From Uloborus plumipes (taxonomy: Eukaryota; Arthropoda; Arachnida; Araneae; Uloboridae), in the NCBI GenBank assembly GCA_038373865.1, contig JAXGGA010000480.1, positions 1-64,000 on the forward strand: 64,000 nt of DNA. The letters are read 5' to 3'. The notes beneath the pieces were generated by a model, which saw only the letters and a list, made by a program, of their open reading frames with translations, ran no database searches and was not told the DNA's origin. The translations under genes and the position numbers were made by a program. Shown piece after piece: positions 24,996 to 36,395 of this stretch (the first letter of the stretch is position 1; each line of letters begins with the position of its first letter).

Positions 24996-25642
24996 TAAAA
25001 ATTCACAGAAAATTGAAAAGTACAGAGTTCAGCTCCTGCGAGCTCCCAGTAAAACGAAGTTCTGGTGTTAACAACATATTAGAGATTCAGAAGTATCATT
25101 TTTGCTTAACTCTCTATCAACCTGTCCCATTAACGAATATGGAGTCAGGTGATGCGCGTGCCGAACACCTGCTTCGGGAATTGGGTGAAGAAGCAGGTGC
25201 TTCTCGTCCCAAGTCGAGCAAGTGCCAAAGCATGTCGGGATGTGTCCAGCCATTTCTCTAACCCATTTCCCATTCATCTACAGATTAATTCTTGAAGAGA
25301 GTTATGAGGGAGCACCTGCTAGTACCTCTCCACCCCAAAGAACAAGCTAGATAGATTTTTCTGTGTTCTTGTATCAATGTTTTCGGAGCAATTTTATGGG
25401 ATCATGTCATGTATTCGAAGGCACAAATTTGCAAAATAAAGCTATATTTTTTCAAAATTAATTACGTGAAGTTTGTATTGATAGAATTTGCATTCAACGA
25501 ACAAAAGAAAAAGGGGACAAGAGACTGGGAGAAAGAAAATGGTTTCATTTATTTTAACATTTTTGATTTTATTTACGCTATTCAATGTTAATTTACATAA
25601 CATTGGAAATTTTCATCTCAACTTTATGAAATTGCCATTGCA
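24996..25642. other. Non-coding stretch
   Basis: A short palindromic patch lies at 25158-25200 (CACCTGCTTCGGGAATTGG against AGAAGCAGGTG). I see nothing else supported. Confidence 0.4.
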
Positions 25643-26080
25643 TTAATGGTAGGCATCAACACAGCCAGAATTTTTTCCAGGATCATAACAAAGCTTACAA
25701 GTAACACATATTATTCTACAGCAAAAGATTGAAAGTTCAGAATGTCGACTTTCATCGGGATTCAATAAAAATATTCGATTTTTTACAGGTGTCTTAGGTA
25801 TGTGAATGTTGATATTCACTGGCTGATGCGACATTTATCAGATTTTGGAGTTTCACAGAAGCACATATACATGTTCGATCATTTTGGTACAATGAGAAAC
25901 AAAGGGCACTGAGAATTGGAGGTTTGACGCCCAAAATACCCCTTCGCACAGGCGCCTGATGGAGCGGGACATTTCTCGGACAATATATGCAGCACTCTAC
26001 TATGAACACCGAGCAAAGATTATAGACCGAGCAAAAGTGATCAGGTCATAGGGGTGTTCATTAGAGACCAACTGGGTAGC
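25643..26080. repeat. Dispersed repeat shared with 45530-45818
   Basis: The ordered motifs GGTATGTGAATGTTGATATT, CACTGGCTGATGCGACATTT, ATCAGATTTTGGAG and TTCACAGAAGCACATATAC recur in diverged form at 45662-45735. The copy at 45.5 kb ends in AACCCCTG, whose complement CAGGGGTTGTCTAAC is a common hAT terminus, so this is probably an old hAT derivative. Boundaries are approximate. Confidence 0.5.
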
Positions 26081-26540
26081 TAGTGCAGCCAGAAATTACC
26101 TTCTGGGAAGGGTTTTTTGGTCATAACCAACCTTATTTGTACATAAACAACCGAATTAGGATTGGTAATATGCGTTAAAAAGAAATTTCTCTTGGTGGGG
26201 TATTAACTGCCTATATTCCTCAATTTTTGCGGGAAATTTTCAGTTCATTTAATTTTATACAATGATTGAGAGCTAAGGATCAAATGCAAAGACGGATCAA
26301 CTGCTAACGTAGTAAAGTCTCGTCACAGAACCGTAAGAAATTGACTTTTAAGAACTAAACTGAAACATTCCTTTTACACAAATAAAGTTCTCAACTAAAA
26401 ACAACTAGTCAGTAAAAAAATAGGTTCCCAACTAAAATAAGCGAATTTATATACAGTCAAACCTCGTCACAACGAGCTCAAAAAGATCTTTCAAATCAAT
26501 CCGCCTTGAATTTCACAAAAAGTGGATTGAAACCAATTAA
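26081..26540. other. Non-coding; pogo-like end at 26452
   Basis: TACAGTCAAACCTCGTCACA at 26453 resembles one end of a pogo/Tigger-type MITE. No partner end was found. Confidence 0.35.
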
Positions 26541-26942
26541 CCCATTTATGCCCAAGTTTTTTTTACCATTTTTTTTCAATTTTTATCTGCTTAAAACTCT
26601 TACTTGGAATGGTTTACATACATTTCAGGCTTAAAATAGTTCGCCGTTGCCATATTTATTAAGTTATTTAACGTCCTGTTTATGAGATATTTTGCAGATA
26701 TCTGAGCAAAATACGACCTTACTGGACTTTACTTGTGCAAAGTAACATTACAGAAGGCATCTGTGATCAATTTTAAGCAAATCATTTTAAAATAGTTTAA
26801 TTGTATGAAAAATAAGTTCGCAAAAAAAACTTACTTTCTGTGGCTACCCATGCTGGATCGTTGGTTTTATAATACAGGTCCCCATTACAGGAATAGCAGT
26901 AACTAACAAGCGTCCCGTTTTTAGGCTACTGGGCATACATGG
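26541..26942. mobile_element. piggyBac-like MITE, CCCATTTATGCCC family, copy 2
   Basis: Begins after TTAA (26537-26540) with CCCATTTATGCCCAAG and ends CTACTGGGCATACATGG. The right TTAA has decayed to TCTAA. It is shorter than copy 1 (402 against 535 bp) because of internal deletions near 26640 and 26870. It shares the internal motif GCGTCCCGTTTTTAGG with the other copies. Confidence 0.8.
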
Positions 26943-27846
26943 TCTAACAAAGCACTTGCATTTTTTAAAAGTAATATTCCAGTATTTCGGTAAACAGCAT
27001 TATACCACGTTCCCCACCAACCACAGCGCGATGGAGCTCTGCTTTCTCGTAAAGAGAGGCAAAAAAATAAATAAATAAATAAAAACCAAGAATAAGTTTG
27101 TGGACAATTGGAAAACTTAGGCAAAACAAGAACAAATTTGTGCCTTTTTAGGTTATGTTCATTTTCTTTTTCGTTTAAGTATTATTCTACGTTCTGCATC
27201 TCGGGATAGGTAAAAAGTAAAGACCATTAATTAGGTCGAATTACTAATACACCCCAATGTCCCCAATCTGTTATCACCTTGAACGAATGACTAAACCCAC
27301 ATTTTTACAAAATTAAATTGAAAAAGAGACTCAGAAGTTGCCCTAAGTATAGTTTTGCTGAATCGGCCTCCCAGCAAACACAATCGACTCAGCCATCATT
27401 AATATTTGTTAAATACACGTTTTATATCTTATCTCATGTGCGCCGATCATTATCTACCGGGTAATAAACCCTTCCAAAACAATATTATTAGCAGGAATAC
27501 AAACAGGAAATCATAACGATATATAAACCCAAAACAAGCTCTTGGGAAGCATTAATTCAGTCCATTAAAGAGAGAAAAAGAAGAAGTCGCTGCGCAATCG
27601 CTCGAGCCTTCGACATTCATTAGCGCTGGGGGAGCAGGTGACATTCGAAATGGGTTGTCCCGCTGTCTGTTTGAGCAGGTGGACACTTCCACAGAACAGC
27701 GTGTCAAGTTTAAGTTTGTTCCTCAAAGGGTTTTAATGGAATTGCCGCTTCGCTTATTCAGCCGAGCGGCTGTTAACTGAATTCGGCAACATCAAAGGGA
27801 CTGGCGTTTGTTTTTAATGAACGGATATTATGTTATGGACGAGTTA
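26943..27846. other. Non-coding stretch
   Basis: Holds (AAAT)n at 27063-27083. I see nothing else supported. Confidence 0.4.
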
Positions 27847-28060
27847 GAATACTGGTTCCCAACTGGTGGCCCACGCAGGGTCGCCCCGAACTAAAATTTT
27901 TGGGAAGGGGGAAATTATCATTTTGCGGAATGAAATTCCAATTTTACCGAATGATAAAATACAAGCATGCACACATGTCGTACATGCATAACATTTAGTG
28001 AGAAAAAATATTAGACATCTTTTAAAAAACAATTCTAAAAACTAAAAAAATAAAACAAAT
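27847..28060 (+). mobile_element. hAT-like terminus fragment (TGGTTCCCAACTGGTGG)
   Basis: ACTGGTTCCCAACTGGTGGC followed by CCACGCAGGGTCGCC resembles the CAGTGGTTCCCAACCTGTGG end of Charlie-type hAT elements. The other end and target duplications are not seen, and the right limit is a guess. Confidence 0.4.
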
Positions 28061-28382
28061 AATCTCAATGTTGCACTATTGTCTTCAAATTGCCTAATCG
28101 TGTGCAAAATGTGCCGAATACGGAAATTATTGGGAGGTCACAGTGACCTCTCGTGACCTCCCATCTGGGCGCTCCTGAGCCCACAGACCATTGGTTTACC
28201 GGGAGAGCCTCGGGTTTAGTCCACGAGAGAGTAATAAAATTCAGTACTTTCACGTGGTTAAATCAAAATGACGATTTTCGTTGAACTAAATTTGGTAACT
28301 AGATTTGTCCTGATAAACATCAGGTAGGTATTGAGTTACATGCAATACATCGCCAGCTGCCGGCCACCTTGTCTGGTGGCTA
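28061..28382. other. Non-coding stretch
   Basis: Contains GAGGTCACAGTGACCTC and GTGACCTC repeats near 28133-28160 and ATGCAATACATCGCCAGCT at 28340, a motif that also begins the repeat at 59985. No gene is supported. Confidence 0.4.
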
Positions 28383-28798
28383 CCCAAGTAGCATCAACTC
28401 ATCGGATTTTGTTCGGCCGATCATCGAACTCCTCGTAAACTGATCTCGTAACGCACGATGACATCGTTCCGATCAGTATCCGAGCACGGTTTTCGATGAG
28501 CTACTTTTCATCGGAAATCGATATGCTTCCGATCAACTTTCCCGATGAAAATAAGTCGAGCTATATTCCATCGGAAAACGATATCCTTCCGATCAAGTTT
28601 CCCGATGAAATTCATCGGCACGGGACTGTTCTGCTCGTAAGTTGCTCCAAATTCAATCGTATTTCGAGCAAAACTCATCGGATTTTGCTGCTCGGATTCT
28701 GTTTGGCCGATGAGACATATTGGATCATCGGCCGATGAGAATTTCATCGGGTTTCGATGAATGGCCGATCATCGGCAGATGAGATGATGCTGCTAGGG
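28383..28798. mobile_element. TA-flanked MITE, CCCAAGTAGCATCA/TGATGCTGCTAGGG ends
   Basis: Both flanks are TA (28381-28382 and 28799-28800). The ends CCCAAGTAGCATCAAC and GATGATGCTGCTAGGG are inverted. The 416-bp body is a chain of CATCGG, CCGATC and GATGA palindromic modules, with one pair of near-identical direct units at about 28510-28550 and 28570-28610. TA flanks suggest a Tc1/mariner-type MITE. Confidence 0.7.
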
Positions 28799-28800
28799 TA

Positions 28801-28987
28801 GAGAAGTCTCATTGCGAACGTAAAGTTTCCGAGTTCGAATCCCGTCTCGGGTATGGATGTACTTTCTCTCTCTCTCTTGTCCTTTCTTTGTGTGAATGTG
28901 TTGCTGTGCTGTGAATGGTTGCCTACACTACAAAACGGGTCTCTGTGGCATGGGTTAACTGTGGAAGTCGTATTTCATACTAACTCG
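28801..28987 (+). repeat. tRNA-like box B, possible SINE head
   Basis: GAGTTCGAATCCCG (28833-28846) matches the pol III box B consensus. It is followed by a CT-rich tract and a region rich in TGTG. A convincing box A and a full cloverleaf are not visible, so this is at most a decayed tRNA-derived SINE. Confidence 0.3.
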
Positions 28988-28995
28988 TAGTACAG

Positions 28996-29268
28996 CAAGG
29001 GCGGATCCAGAACTTTTTCAAGGGAGGGGTGGTTGATTTTCATCACTTACTTTTTACTATGTATTCTGGTTGTAAATGTTGATCACATAAGTTTCAGACT
29101 TCAATTTTGAAAAATTTTCGAGAGAAAGCCCAAATTCCCTTCCTTCAACATCATTATAACTCGTCTAAAACTAAGTTTTTAGAACTTCAATATTGAAAAT
29201 TTACTGGTGGAGCGTCCCTCAAGGGAGGCGCGATCGCCCCCATCGTCCCTCCCTTGTATCCGCCCCTG
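28996..29268. mobile_element. hAT MITE, CAAGGGCGGATCCAG end, TSD TAGTACAG/TGGTACAG
   Basis: The left end is CAAGGGCGGATCCAGAAC and the right end CTTGTATCCGCCCCTG. The flanks 28988-28995 and 29269-29276 agree at 7 of 8 positions. It is 273 bp, with G and C tracts near each end and no coding capacity. Confidence 0.88.
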
Positions 29269-29366
29269 TGGTACAGTTGGAAAAGTGAAGCAGCGCGCTC
29301 CAAATTTCCCGTCGAGCTGGCACAAGACAACATCACCAGCTCAGGCAGTAACGGAACTGGGGGCAG

Positions 29367-29590
29367 ATGTACTGTCTTACATCTTTTCGCGCGATCTCAG
29401 CCGAATCTGCGCACGCGCCAAGTCTCTGCTGATTTTCTCGAAATAGGGGGGAAATGCAACGACGAAGTAGCAAGCGAACAAAAACTGAAGGCATCGGGAA
29501 GTGCGCATCCTAAACCTATTTCCCCTTTTTCAAATGCAAGCGTTTCTATCTGCCATCAGGCGCACAATTCGGAAACAAACAGTATTTCTG
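29367..29590 (+). repeat. Dispersed repeat, inverted partner of 36966-37194
   Basis: GCATCGGGAAGTGCGCATCC and TAAACCTATTTCCCC, the CGCGCCAAGTCTCTG block and the AAACAGTA end all recur on the opposite strand at 36966-37194 with moderate divergence. CTTAGCCCTGGCTTA just after it also occurs at 61388. The class is unknown. Open frames through it are not conserved as proteins. Confidence 0.75.
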
Positions 29591-29663
29591 GCTTAGCCCT
29601 GGCTTAGGGACGGAAAGTCACTGCTCAATACCCAAGCTTTGCTTTCAATTTACGAGTTGTAGA

Positions 29664-29850
29664 CAGTAGCGTACATAGACTAAGGTGCGCCCCCCAGCAA
29701 GATTTGTAAGTGCGCCCCCCACCCCCTATTAAAATGTAAGAAATATTTTTCCCGTGTAACCTTTAGTGCTATTTTTCTGGATCGGGCGCCCTTAAACCTC
29801 TTGCGCCCCCCCGCGCCGCGGGGGTTGCGGGGGCGCTATGTACGCCACTG
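29664..29850. mobile_element. hAT MITE, CAGTAGCGTACATAG end, TSD GTTGTAGA
   Basis: The left end is CAGTAGCGTACATAGACT and the right end GCGCTATGTACGCCACTG. GTTGTAGA flanks both sides exactly (29656-29663 and 29851-29858). At 187 bp it is the shortest clear hAT element here. It is very C/G-rich inside (CGCCCCCCAC and CCCCCGCGCCGCGGGGG). Confidence 0.93.
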
Positions 29851-29858
29851 GTTGTAGA

Positions 29859-31471
29859 GTACTGTTACTTTGGTCTCCAACTGGTGTGCTAATTTTGCAT
29901 TAGCTACCAGTTTTTTTTCCTGGAAATTTTAGCTTCTTTTAGAAGATATGTCTACAGCTCGGTCACTGCCTATCCCAGCCTGATGAGTTCTAATAAGAAC
30001 GAAACTGTAGTTTCCGGATGCCATGATCGAGATGATGCTGCATTGCATGTATTTCTGCCTCAGCTCTGGCTCACGTGCGGTAACTTATTGCCTAATCTAT
30101 TTATTTATCTTTAACAAAATAAGTATTAAAACGCTTGCCGCACCGGCTTGCTCCCCCCAAGATCCAGCACTGTGAAAAACAACTGGTTTTTTTTTTTGTT
30201 TTAACTGCAAATTCCATTCAAGTTCTTTGAAAAGTATTAAAATATAAAATTAAAATTGAGTAAAAAATACAAAAATAATTTTATTTTTTGCTCAATTTTT
30301 AACAAAAAAAATCGAGAACAAATGCAATAATTCTATCAAATTATAATAATTAAGTTAGGTAGTTAACAGGTAAAGAGAGAATTTCCCCGCCCAACAGTTT
30401 AGGCTACTTAGGATGGATGTGGAAGAAACGCAAGATCTAAGCTTACAAAAAGAATACATGAACATCACTTAAACATCGATTATGTTGGAACTTCGATTAT
30501 GTCTCACACAGAATCATGCCAACAAGTAATCCAAAAGCAAGTATTTGGATTCATTATTTTCCAACGCGGCAAATTGTTAAATCATTGATCAACGATTTTC
30601 GCTTCGAATCAAAGTATACTTTGCGCATTCCATTGAAGAGAAAGCCACTTGGTGAAAAAAAAAAAAAACTAATCTTTTCACTCTCAAGGGCCTCACGGCC
30701 ATTTTTCATTCCGCCGCACCCACTTCATCCTTACAAACTTCCCATTTTAGCAATTTTTTTTGTATGATAATCTAACTTCTAACTTCTTTTGACAGACGTT
30801 TTTATGCATTTTTTCCACTCTCAAGATTGCACCCCCCCACCCCCTTTTTATTTTTTTATTTTCCATTTTCCCTTTGCGTACTGCGTGCGTGAGGCGCTAA
30901 ATTGCTGAAATCCGAAGCTCATGAGGCTTTTGTTGTATTTTATTAATGAGTTTTTAGAATTATGTCGTCTCTTTTGAAAAATGTTTTTGAGGAAAATAAG
31001 CTTCTTTTGTCTTTTTTTTTTTTCCGTTTCGTTTTTTGGAACTCTGTTGAGAGAAGCAGAGCTTGAGTTTGATTAGGTAATGAAAAGTGGTATTTGGCCC
31101 CTCTTGAGGAAGCTTACTTTTCATTTTGGATATTTTTCTCAGAGCGTCTTCTGATTATGTTTTTTTTTTTCCCCCCTTTTGCTATGTTAGCACATTGTTT
31201 AGATTTCGCCAAGTGTTACTTTTGACAATTTTTTTCTGCCGGAAAAAATACTGTTAAAAAAAAGGAGTCTCGTTTTATATGGAATTTGTTTCATGCGACT
31301 TCACTTTAGCTTCAAAAGATATGACCTCAGAAGAACAACACCAGAGAAGACTAAATAAACTGATAATAAACCACTAGATTAGCAGTCTCCACTCTCCAGT
31401 CGCCAAAGGACGATTATTTCATTGAAAATGGCTACCAAAAAGTAAACACCAGGTCTGATTATTTGTGTATC
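29859..31471. other. Non-coding stretch
   Basis: No supported gene or bounded element. Poly-T and poly-A runs near 30185, 30655, 31010 and 31160. Confidence 0.45.
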
Positions 31472-31473
31472 TA

Positions 31474-31639
31474 CAGCTGACTCTCGATAACTCCAAGTCC
31501 CAAAGGACCGACAAAAACTTCGAATTACTAATACTTCTGGTCATGAGAAGTTTCTACCATCTTCAAGAGTTTGAAACCAAATGAAATCTTTAAGATTAAT
31601 ATTCGAGTTATAAGGCTTCAAGTTATCAAGACTCGATTG
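31474..31639. mobile_element. pogo/Tigger-like MITE, TA-flanked
   Basis: CAGCTGACTCTCGATAACTC on the left is answered by GTTATCAAGACTCGATTG on the right, with TA on both sides (31472-31473 and 31640-31641). CTCGATAA-type termini are characteristic of pogo-group MITEs. 166 bp, no coding capacity. Confidence 0.6.
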
Positions 31640-31641
31640 TA

Positions 31642-32463
31642 GTTAAGTCACATTACATCTAAAGATGAAAACTTGAAGGAACATGAACACACACACACAA
31701 AGGTGGCGCAGCGTGTCAACTTTTTATTCCGGCTCGGAAAAATCGAAGATCCGCCACTGCCCACAACCATTGTCAAATCCTTTGCATAATTAGGCCAGAG
31801 GGTGTATCGGATGTGTGCGTAGAAAGCACATACGTGTCTAAAAACTATAAAAACTGTTGATTCTTTTAACTTGTTCAGTTGCGTTAGTTATGTTTTCAGT
31901 TCATGTTGAATTGCTTTCAGTTGGTTTAAAAACATGGTAATAAAATGAAGCTGTTTTTACTTTAATGTATTCTTTACAAACTAAACTACAGTCCACTTAA
32001 ATTATAAGGAGCATCGACCAACCATTTCCTGCAACATCGGCTCTCAAGAGTTTTGGTTTTCCATTCACTCAAAAGGGAGAAAATTAAGCCGTTCCAAAAA
32101 TAGAGCTTCAGCCAGTCCAGCGTGACATCAGCCATCGCCACTCCTATAAATATCTCGAGAGCGCTGTGTATCCGGGCGTTGGCGTAAGACACTCAAATAG
32201 CTATTCCATTCAGAAACTTGAAGTTTGCATTTTGTGTGGTTCATTAAGGAAGCCCTGCTCGGTTCCTGTTGATCTTGGAGCCTCTCTCGCCTGGCTCGTT
32301 TGCCTGGCAATTCCAAAAAAGGATTTACTCTCTCTCTTTCTCTTTTAGAATACTTCTTCGGTGCATTATTTGCAAGTGAAATACTTGCAAAAGATTCTAC
32401 GCGATGCTGAATCCTGATACAACAAAATTAAATAATAAAAAACTAGGAAAAAAAAAGACTTAC
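31642..32463. other. Non-coding; intron downstream of the MRL-like exon
   Basis: Nothing supported. A lone GATCCGCCACTG at 31749-31760 looks like a solitary hAT end. On the minus strand this is intronic if the exon at 32464-32602 is real. Confidence 0.45.
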
Positions 32464-32602
32464 CCTTTCCATCTGCTGCAACTGTCCCAACCATGTTCCC
32501 AGCAGTTTGTTTGGATCATCTTCAGCTGCTTCTCGGTCACTGTCGTATTCCTTCCCCTCACTCGTGCTACTGTATGTGCTGTCCTCCAAGTGGCCTGTCG
32601 AC
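32464..32602 (-). CDS. Internal exon of an MRL-family adaptor (MIG-10/RIAM/lamellipodin/pico-like)
   Basis: On the minus strand the acceptor TTGTGTTGCAG precedes 32602 and the donor AGG|GTAAGTC follows 32464, both near consensus. The 139-bp exon enters on the third base of a codon and leaves in phase 0. The translation has a Ser/Glu-rich part (STGHLEDSTYSSTSEG), an acidic part (EYDSDREAAEDDPN) and then KLLGTWLGQLQQMER. Lamellipodin has an acidic stretch followed by a D-x-x-K-M-F-G-A-W-L-G-E-L motif near its N-terminus, and RIAM has a related helix that binds talin. The match here covers acidic lead, spacing, Gly, Trp-Leu-Gly and the final Leu. MRL proteins link Ras/Rap signals to Ena/VASP and talin at the membrane-actin interface. 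The following Ras-association and PH exons are not in the window, so the gene must have long introns. The family call is from memory and needs a search. Confidence 0.6.
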
Positions 32603-33138
32603 CTGCAACACAATAACTTAATTTGTAAGGGACAACATTGCATAAAAACAATCAATTAAATTTTGAGGGAACACGCGTGTCCTTTTTTCTTTTTTTTTTT
32701 TTTTTGTAAATGACATTATACCGCTCTTCCAAGAACGAAATTTATGAAGTACAAATGATATGCAACTCATTTCACAATATTTCAATCTGAGTAATAATTT
32801 AGTCCAAGCCTCAACTCAGAGAGACAGAATGACGATTTGGCTTTCAAACAAGGATTGCCTATTTTTTAAGAAATTTTGCCAGATCAAAAATCATGTTATT
32901 CATCACTCTTTAGTGACAATCAATCATGAAATGAGAAGATGAGAGAATGACTAATCATCGGACGATTAAACAACGATTAAACAATCACATTAAAATGGAG
33001 TAGCATGCTAATGAATCATATCCATCAAGGTGGATACGACTTTTCTCTTGTTTCTACTTGGAGAGTTCATTAAAAAGAGAAATTTACTCTTTAAGGTACA
33101 AGAAACGTAGTACGATAGATCCGAGACACGTCTGCTTA
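32603..33138. other. Non-coding; intron upstream of the MRL-like exon
   Basis: Poly-T run at 32690-32705. I see nothing else supported. Confidence 0.4.
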
Positions 33139-33557
33139 CACTGTTAAAAATTCAGAAAGCTTTTATGGTAAAATTTACCGTACGGTAACATTTAAAATGT
33201 TACTGTAAAATGTAGCGTTTACCGTGCAGAAATGTTTTACAGAGAATTGTACAGATAAAAAAATTGCGATTGCAGAGCCAATTGATCACCACGAGACAAA
33301 CTGTGAGATGCAGATGACACCCTATTTCCGCTCTCCTGATGTGTCACATCTGGTACCGTGGATAGTAAAGCAGTGCAGACTGCAGAATAAAAATTGGATC
33401 CCGGGTTCGATCTTTGTCGTTCGTATCTCGCGCTTTTTAATTCTCGTTTTCTCTTTCGTAAAATTTTACAGCAAAAAAATATTTTACGGTAAAAGTTACT
33501 GGCAACATGGATGCCAATAACTTTTACCGTAAAATTTCAGGAAAATCTTTAACAGTG
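33139..33557. mobile_element. TA-flanked MITE, CACTGTTAAAAAT family, with a tRNA-like insert
   Basis: The ends CACTGTTAAAAATTC and CTTTAACAGTG are inverted, and TA flanks both sides (33137-33138 and 33558-33559). Just inside each end sit TTTACCGTACGGTAA-like and TTTTACCGTAAAATTT modules. The middle (about 33350-33425) is unlike the rest and carries CCCGGGTTCGATC, a box B-like motif, preceded by AGTAAAGCAGTGCAGACTGC. Confidence 0.75.
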
Positions 33558-33559
33558 TA

Positions 33560-35148
33560 CGGATAGGAAGATACAGGGCACATGAGTGTATGAGTAGGTA
33601 AACCTCGGTTTTGGACAAAACTATAATTTTCGATACGTTCTTACCACTTACGCTACATATTTTAAACAATATACGCGTTAGATTATGCAAACACTCCTCC
33701 AACTAAATACTTAAGAAAACGTAATTTATTACGGTCGTTCTGAGACCAACTTATAAGTCAATAAAGACAAAAAACCAAAAAGCGTACAAAATTCGAAAAG
33801 CGCAATCGAGAAATAAAATGCACTCCGGAGTCCATTGAATTACTTTCCCTTGTTTATTTTCCCTCCAAATCTCCTCAAATAGGCTGTCTTCGGGGGCCAT
33901 TGTATCATCAATCCATCCCTTTCTCTAATAACTGGCATCGGGCTCTGAGCGAAACAGCTCCATAAAAACGTCACTTAAAGAGACCAAAATCACCGCCAGA
34001 GGATCTCCTCCATTCAGTTGATCCCCGGCAGAGCCAATAAATTAGCAGTTAATGGCATATAAGTCCCCTAAAACATTGCGAGATGGAATTTTTTCCGCGA
34101 TGAATAGCGCCGAATAAGTGCTACACGAAGAATGGAAGTTCTATTCTGTTGAAGGTTGGTAATGATCTCCGATAGTTTATTATGTTTTACCATCTTAAAA
34201 TACTAACTGTTATTGTTTTTCAGTAATTGTAAGTGAGTGTATAGCATAAAAGAATATGTAACACTTTTTTCACGTCGGAATTGACGCCATTTGATTTCAA
34301 AGGAAGATTGGAAAGATTTGGCAGGTTCCCTCGTATAGGGACTATTTTCTGAAATAGTGTTTACCAAAAGGAAACTAGTATTGGAGTAGTTACTAAACTA
34401 TAAAAAAAAATCAGATCGTAGTTTTTAGGGCGACATGAGAATGATGGATTCTATTTCACATAGAAAGAATTAGTATGTATGATCAACAATAAATAATGGA
34501 TATTGTTTCAAATGGCAACTATAATTCAACTTCGCAGAGATGGCCTATGACTCCTCCTTTTTTTCAGGATTGTCCATTTTTAGGAAGGGGTGATACGCAG
34601 ATGAAAATTGAGGAATGGGATTCACAATTGATGGGGGAATTTGAATGGGTAGAAATTCTACCTATTTTAAGGAATGGACTCGTTTTCTCATTTGATTGAC
34701 ACCGGCCATCTCGTCGCGGTTGAATTATACTCTGTTTTTACGGGTCCTCCGTACACATCACCAAGCATGATTTAATCGGTTGGCTGGGGACTTGAAGAAC
34801 AGCTCTGCTTTTTGATCCAGACCAGGAGCCGATACTCCCAACTACAACATTGTAGTTTTATTAAAATGTGTTGCACTGGTTTAAGTTTAATTATGTATAG
34901 GTAATTTAAATTAAAAGCAAAAAAAAAAAAAAAAAACTTTAATGTTCTTTTTCGAAAACATTTTATCAATCAGCCATAAAATTCAAAAAGTCTGAGAAAA
35001 TAGAGAACACGCGGTGCTCTTTTTTCCCAGTGAACTTCATCAATGATTGGCTCTGCCCCTCGGGTAATTCGTAACTAAAACTCGAAAACCCTTCTTTCGG
35101 GGGATAAGTTCCTGCAAACGCTAGAAGGTGCTGCACAGCAATGTCTGC
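33560..35148. other. Non-coding stretch
   Basis: No supported gene or bounded element. Confidence 0.4.
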
Positions 35149-35150
35149 TA

Positions 35151-35486
35151 CACTGCAAAAAATGAACTGTTGTTTTTACACTATAATACTGGCAGCCAAG
35201 GTTCCAACTGTAAAATGCACAGTAATAAACTGTAAAAGTAGCAATTTTAGTTTCTTACTGTGAAGTTAGCAATTTTACAGTTTATTGCGGTAAAATTTAG
35301 CTGTATTATACTGTAAAAACAGTATATACTGGCAGCAGAGGTTTCAGTTTAAAACTAAAATGCATGGTAATAAACTGTTAAATTCGCAGTTTTGCAGCTT
35401 ATTACTGTAAAATTAGCAATTTTACAGTATATTACTATACAATTAGCTGTGTTATACTGTAAAAACAACAATAATTTTTTTCAGTG
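35151..35486. mobile_element. TA-flanked MITE, CACTGCAAAAAAT family, intact copy
   Basis: The ends CACTGCAAAAAATGAACTG and AATTTTTTTCAGTG are inverted, with TA on both sides (35149-35150 and 35487-35488). The body alternates GTAATAAACTGTAAAA and TAGCAATTTTACAGT modules in both directions. Partial relatives are at 15524-15715 and 40350-40529. Confidence 0.8.
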
Positions 35487-35488
35487 TA

Positions 35489-36391
35489 GTTCTTTGTAAT
35501 CTTTTTCAATACCAGTCCATAATACGTCGATTGGCATATTTCTCTTCGTAAATTTTTTTTCGACGATTTTCTCTTATATGACAATTGAATCGGCAGTTTG
35601 AAGAAGAAAACAAATCCAAAAAGTAGTTTTTCGGGAAATCGAAAAAAAACCTTCTAAGATACTGATTTTTTTTTTTTTTTTTCTGATTCATTTGTAGCAT
35701 TATCTACCTTTAAAGTAATTGGTTGTATTTTACATTTTGAGTTTATCTATTGTATGTAAGGATTTACGGGCCATCAAAGTCGTTGGATTTGTTCCCTTCT
35801 TCAAACTAATGCGATGGTATAGGGATTTTCAAGTAAAACAGCTTACAGGTATGATGTTTGTTTGAAAAAGTCCTTGTTTAATGAAAAAATATTGTAACAA
35901 AATTTAAAAAAATTGATTAGGACTACCAAATAATCAAAAAATATGTTTATTAAAAATAGATGACATATTTGCGAACTTTCACTAAGAAATTTCAAAACTG
36001 AATTTTTTATCAAAACAAAATAGGTAGGTTATGATAGAATTTGTTATCCAACCAAATGATAAAGATTCACGGCAACAGTGCTGCTCCCTAGCCTTAGGTT
36101 TGCGTAATTAGTTGGAAGAAGGGAACAAAGACCTCACTTGTTCCTTTCTTCCACCAACTCACAGATTTAAATGCTGCATCAATCAATGTTGGAGGTATAT
36201 TTTTGTTCTTTTCTTCTCACTAACATGTGTATCCACAGTAGGAGATATACAATCACGAAAAAACCCAATTTTGAAATTTTGGTCTTCGTTCCTTTCTTCA
36301 AACTGCCGATTCAATTTCAGTTCACAATTGTTTGCCTGATTGTTTGTTTTAATCGGCACGGTTTTTTTCCTTCTTTCTTTTATTAACTGAC
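35489..36391. other. Non-coding; inverted AATCGGCAGTTTGAAGAA pair
   Basis: GAATCGGCAGTTTGAAGAA at 35588 recurs inverted as TTCTTCAAACTGCCGATTC at about 36295, and GAAGGGAACAAAG near 36117 faces TTGTTCCTTTCTTCC. This hints at a decayed inverted-repeat element of about 730 bp, but no target duplication was read. Confidence 0.4.
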
Positions 36392-36395
36392 TTAA

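Noticed and set aside
28833..28846. Possible tRNA gene at GAGTTCGAATCCCG
   Set aside because: Only a box B match. Acceptor stem, D arm and anticodon arm do not fold, so it is not a functional tRNA.
29207..29607. Overlapping plus-strand open frames
   Set aside because: They lie mostly across a hAT end and a dispersed repeat whose inverted copy at 37 kb does not preserve the frame.
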